DNA from: Desulfobacteraceae bacterium
GTDB taxonomy: Bacteria; Desulfobacterota; DSM-4660; Desulfatiglandales; Desulfatiglandaceae
Reading direction: 5' to 3'
DNA: 7,465 nucleotides
NCBI GenBank assembly: GCA_030612945.1
Contig: JAUWMY010000112.1
Span: forward strand, 1 to 7,465
Shown piece by piece: positions 5,969 through 7,465 of this stretch. Under the pieces are notes generated by a model. It did not search any database. It saw only the letters and a program-made list of their open reading frames with translations, and had not been told where the DNA came from. The stretch's first letter is position 1; the number at the start of each line of letters is the position of its first letter. Position numbers and translations under genes: made by a program.

Positions 5969-5984
5969 AGCACAGATTGTGCCA
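5969..5984 (-). promoter_or_regulatory. candidate sigma-54 (-24/-12) promoter
   Basis: The minus strand reads TGGCACAATCTGTGCT. Compared with TGGCAC-N5-TTGCW, ten of eleven specified positions match, and the invariant GG and GC are separated by exactly 10 bases. Transcription would start near 5958 and run toward copZ, leaving a leader of about 490 bases. A sigma-54 activator gene lies next upstream. Against this, the core is also a small dyad (GCACA-ATC-TGTGC), and the long leader is unusual. Confidence 0.45.
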
Positions 5985-6046
5985 TATAAGGGCATTGCCT
6001 GCTCTTTATCCAGTAATCAAAATATTTCAAGATGTTACCTTGTAAG

Positions 6047-6136
6047 GATCACCATTGGAATTGATTTGAAGAGACTATGAGTGGGGGTGACGAATGTGCC
6101 ACATTGGCGTTTCTATGGGCGAATGTAATGGTGATC
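6047..6136. promoter_or_regulatory. 10-bp inverted repeat, possible activator site pair
   Basis: GATCACCATT at 6047-6056 and AATGGTGATC at 6127-6136 are exact reverse complements 70 bases apart. Relative to the start predicted from the sigma-54-like promoter they fall at about -90 and -170, the usual zone for enhancer sites of NtrC-family activators. Binding is not shown; the arms could also belong to a decayed element. Confidence 0.3.
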
Positions 6137-6185
6137 AAGCACTTATGCCTTATACTGCCAATTTGGAGCGGTCCATTTTGGCAAT

Positions 6186-6243
6186 ACCGGCTGGAATCCA
6201 GATTTCGAAATTCCTGGATACCCGCTTTCGGGGGTATGACGAG
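6186..6243. repeat. dispersed REP/MITE-like repeat (CTGGAATCCAG...GTATGACGA type)
   Basis: CTGGAATCCAG (6191-6201), a short spacer, then CCTGGATACCCGCTTTCGGG and GGTATGACGAG follow. The right part folds as ATACCC (6218-6223) with GGGTAT (6232-6237). It matches the layout of the common GTCATTCCCGC...GCGGGAATCCAG intergenic repeat of many proteobacteria, here with variant A/T bases that keep pairing. The family assignment is from memory of its false translations (PAGIQ, DTRFRGYD, WIPAF). Confidence 0.65.
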
Positions 6244-6365
6244 AGTAGGCAACTTTTAAATAAGTTCGGGTGGAGTTTATCCCTGGCCCAGACCTGTCTT
6301 TAAGGGTTTTAGTTTTATGATTTCAACTTTCGAATAATTTCAGATAAAGCTGCTTATTTACGGCA

Positions 6366-6402
6366 AGTCGCACCTCCCGATCTCGGGACGGGGAGGGCGG
6401 GC
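6366..6402 (-). repeat. GC-rich palindromic repeat, copy 2 (inverted)
   Basis: Bases 6381-6402 are the exact reverse complement of 5503-5524, and the similarity continues to about 6366 with a deletion of some 10 bases relative to copy 1. On the minus strand the copy is enclosed by an extra 7-bp stem, TTACGGC (6407-6401) with GCCGTAA (6364-6358). It lies about 140 bases downstream of the activator stop codon, where it might act as a 3' structure for that message, although no T run follows. Confidence 0.7.
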
Positions 6403-6540
6403 CGTAAGGATTTTATAAAAGGCTCACGCCTAAACTCCGAAAGGCTATACAGCTATTGTAATTCGATCAAGGCATTAATACGGTTGTGAATGCCCGGGTT
6501 TATTGAGATGTTACGAGAGTAGATTAAAAAATAAAGAAAC

Positions 6541-7465
6541 TTAGTCCACCCGATAGTACTTGAGTTTTCTCCTAAGGGTGTTCAGGCCAATTCCGAGAAG
6601 CCTGGCTGTTTGGGCCTTGTTCTTTCCGCTGTAGTCATATGCCTTCAATATATGGTCCTTTTCTATCTCTTCAAGGGGGGCAATAGAACCGTTCTGTTTA
6701 GGGGTCTTTTTTTTGAATCCCTTCTTAAGCTTTAGTAAAAATTCGGGAAGAAAAGCTTCGGATATCCGTCTGCCCTGTGCCAGGTTTATCGACGATTGGA
6801 TGATGGATCTTAGTTCTCTTATATTACCAGGGTAGTCATAATCAATAAGCAGTGATAAAGCCTGCTCATCAATGCCTTTATTTTTGTTGGTCCCCTCGAA
6901 TTCGTCTATGAATGTGTCGATCAACAGGGGAATGTCCTCTCTTCTTTCTCGAAGGGGTGGAAGATGAAGCCAGGCGCCCTTTAGGCGATAAAACAGGTCC
7001 TTGCGAAATTTCCCTTTAGCAATCAGAGGATCAAGCTCAATATTTGTGGCTGCAATAAAACGAATATCTGTTTTCTGGAAATGGCTTGCTCCTACCTTCA
7101 GGAATTCCCCATCCTGGAGTACTCTAAGCAGCTTTCCCTGGAGTTCCAGGGGCAGATGCCCAATCTCATCCAGGAACAGGGTTCCCTTATTGGCGGTCTC
7201 CAAATAACCTTTCCGATCCTGTTCCGCACCGGTAAATGCACCCTTGGTGTGTCCGAAGAATTCTGAATCGAACAGGGTGCCTGTGAGGCCGGCCATATTG
7301 ACAGGAGTGAAAAGATGTTTTGCCCTGGGGCTGGCATCATGGATAGCCCTTGCAAGAAGTTCCTTCCCCGTGCCGCTTTCTCCGGTTATTAGAACAGGGA
7401 CGTTGCTAACGGCATGGAGTTCAGCCTCCTTCATGATCCTGAGCAGGTTAATTGATCGCGTGATT
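6541..7465 (-). CDS. sigma-54-dependent transcriptional activator, NtrC family (5' partial)
   Basis: The frame is open to the right edge, so the N-terminus is missing; 307 residues are visible. They hold a complete AAA+ domain. Counting from the edge: Walker A GESGTGKE 28-35, the sigma-54 contact loop GAFTGA 75-80, Walker B GTLFLDEIG 94-102, sensor I FIAATN 136-141, arginine-finger region FRKDLFYRL 153-161 and PPLRER 169-174, then YPGNIRELRS. A Fis-type helix-turn-helix ends the protein (about 267-307, KAQTARLLGIGLNTLRRKL). It uses ATP to open promoters bound by sigma-54 RNA polymerase. Whether the missing part is a response-regulator receiver, a GAF/PAS sensor or another domain cannot be told. 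An ATG at 7434 lies just before Walker A and is internal, not the start. The gene reads toward the copper cluster; control of that cluster is an inference from position and the promoter candidate downstream. Confidence 0.94.
   Translation of the reverse strand, partial: ITRSINLLRIMKEAELHAVSNVPVLITGESGTGKELLARAIHDASPRAKHLFTPVNMAGLTGTLFDSEFFGHTKGAFTGAEQDRKGYLETANKGTLFLDEIGHLPLELQGKLLRVLQDGEFLKVGASHFQKTDIRFIAATNIELDPLIAKGKFRKDLFYRLKGAWLHLPPLRERREDIPLLIDTFIDEFEGTNKNKGIDEQALSLLIDYDYPGNIRELRSIIQSSINLAQGRRISEAFLPEFLLKLKKGFKKKTPKQNGSIAPLEEIEKDHILKAYDYSGKNKAQTARLLGIGLNTLRRKLKYYRVD

Larger units (their letters stand above)
5465..6540. other. large gene-free, repeat-containing intergenic region
   Basis: No convincing gene is found in 1.08 kb. 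Open frames of 60-83 codons exist on both strands but lack good ribosome binding sites, overlap each other, and have compositions unlike their neighbours. Those between about 6180 and 6250 give the peptides PAGIQ...DTRFRGYDE, WIPAFGGMT and IPPKAGIQ on three frames, the typical false translations of a widespread proteobacterial intergenic repeat. The region carries two inverted GC-rich repeats near its ends, that dispersed repeat, an inverted repeat at 6047-6136 and a sigma-54-like promoter at 5969-5984. It follows the activator gene and precedes copZ, so it probably contains the copZ operon promoter. Confidence 0.75.

Noticed and set aside
6049..6303. Three 60-69 codon ORFs on both strands
   Set aside because: All run through the dispersed repeat at 6186-6243 and give its well-known false peptides (PAGIQ, WIPAFGG, DTRFRGYD).
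5503..6402. An insertion sequence bounded by the inverted repeats
   Set aside because: No transposase-like frame inside and no target-site duplication (TTCAAA on the left versus CGTAAG on the right); kept only as a repeat pair.

Overview
The window looks like a bacterial chromosome fragment, most plausibly from an anaerobic or microaerophilic Desulfobacterota (deltaproteobacterial) lineage. This rests on gene content and style: an Ni-type superoxide dismutase of the HCEIPCGIY kind, a rubrerythrin-like diiron protein, an AcuB-like CBS protein, a sigma-54 activator and long repeat-bearing intergenic spacers. It is an inference; no rRNA or other marker is present.

Layout. Apart from the last codons of a plus-strand gene at the left edge (stop at 41-43, followed by an intrinsic terminator at 74-110), every convincing gene is on the minus strand and reads right to left. 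In transcription order these are: a 5'-truncated NtrC-family sigma-54 activator (right edge to 6541); a gene-free gap of about 1.08 kb (5465-6540) holding repeats and a good sigma-54 promoter candidate (5969-5984); a CopZ-like HMA chaperone (5464-5258); a two-HMA CopA-type Cu+ P1B-ATPase with a TTG start (5097-2650); a 54-residue acidic two-cysteine protein missed by ordinary length cut-offs (2533-2369); a CBS-CBS-ACT-like protein (2295-1654); a rubrerythrin-like ferritin-superfamily protein without rubredoxin domain (1609-1103); an Ni superoxide dismutase with a Sec signal peptide (1026-574); and an 87-residue hypothetical protein (428-165).

How it fits together. The right half is a copper handling module: the small HMA protein would carry Cu+ in the cytoplasm and the ATPase would export it. 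The left half is an oxidative-stress module: an exported NiSOD for superoxide outside the cytoplasm, a diiron protein that may deal with peroxide in the cytoplasm, and a nucleotide-sensing type CBS protein. Close spacing and strong Shine-Dalgarno sequences before most genes suggest co-transcription at least for CBS-rubrerythrin-NiSOD. The activator at the right edge and the sigma-54-like promoter in the gap suggest inducible control, but this is inference.

Most interesting points: a NiSOD whose predicted signal-peptidase cut would itself create the His1 needed for the nickel hook; the unrecognised 54-residue protein inside the cluster; the sigma-54 promoter candidate with a flanking dyad next to its possible activator; a repeat-derived upstream ORF that ends just before the TTG start of copA; and an inverted pair of GC-rich repeats about 900 bp apart that frames most of the large gap.
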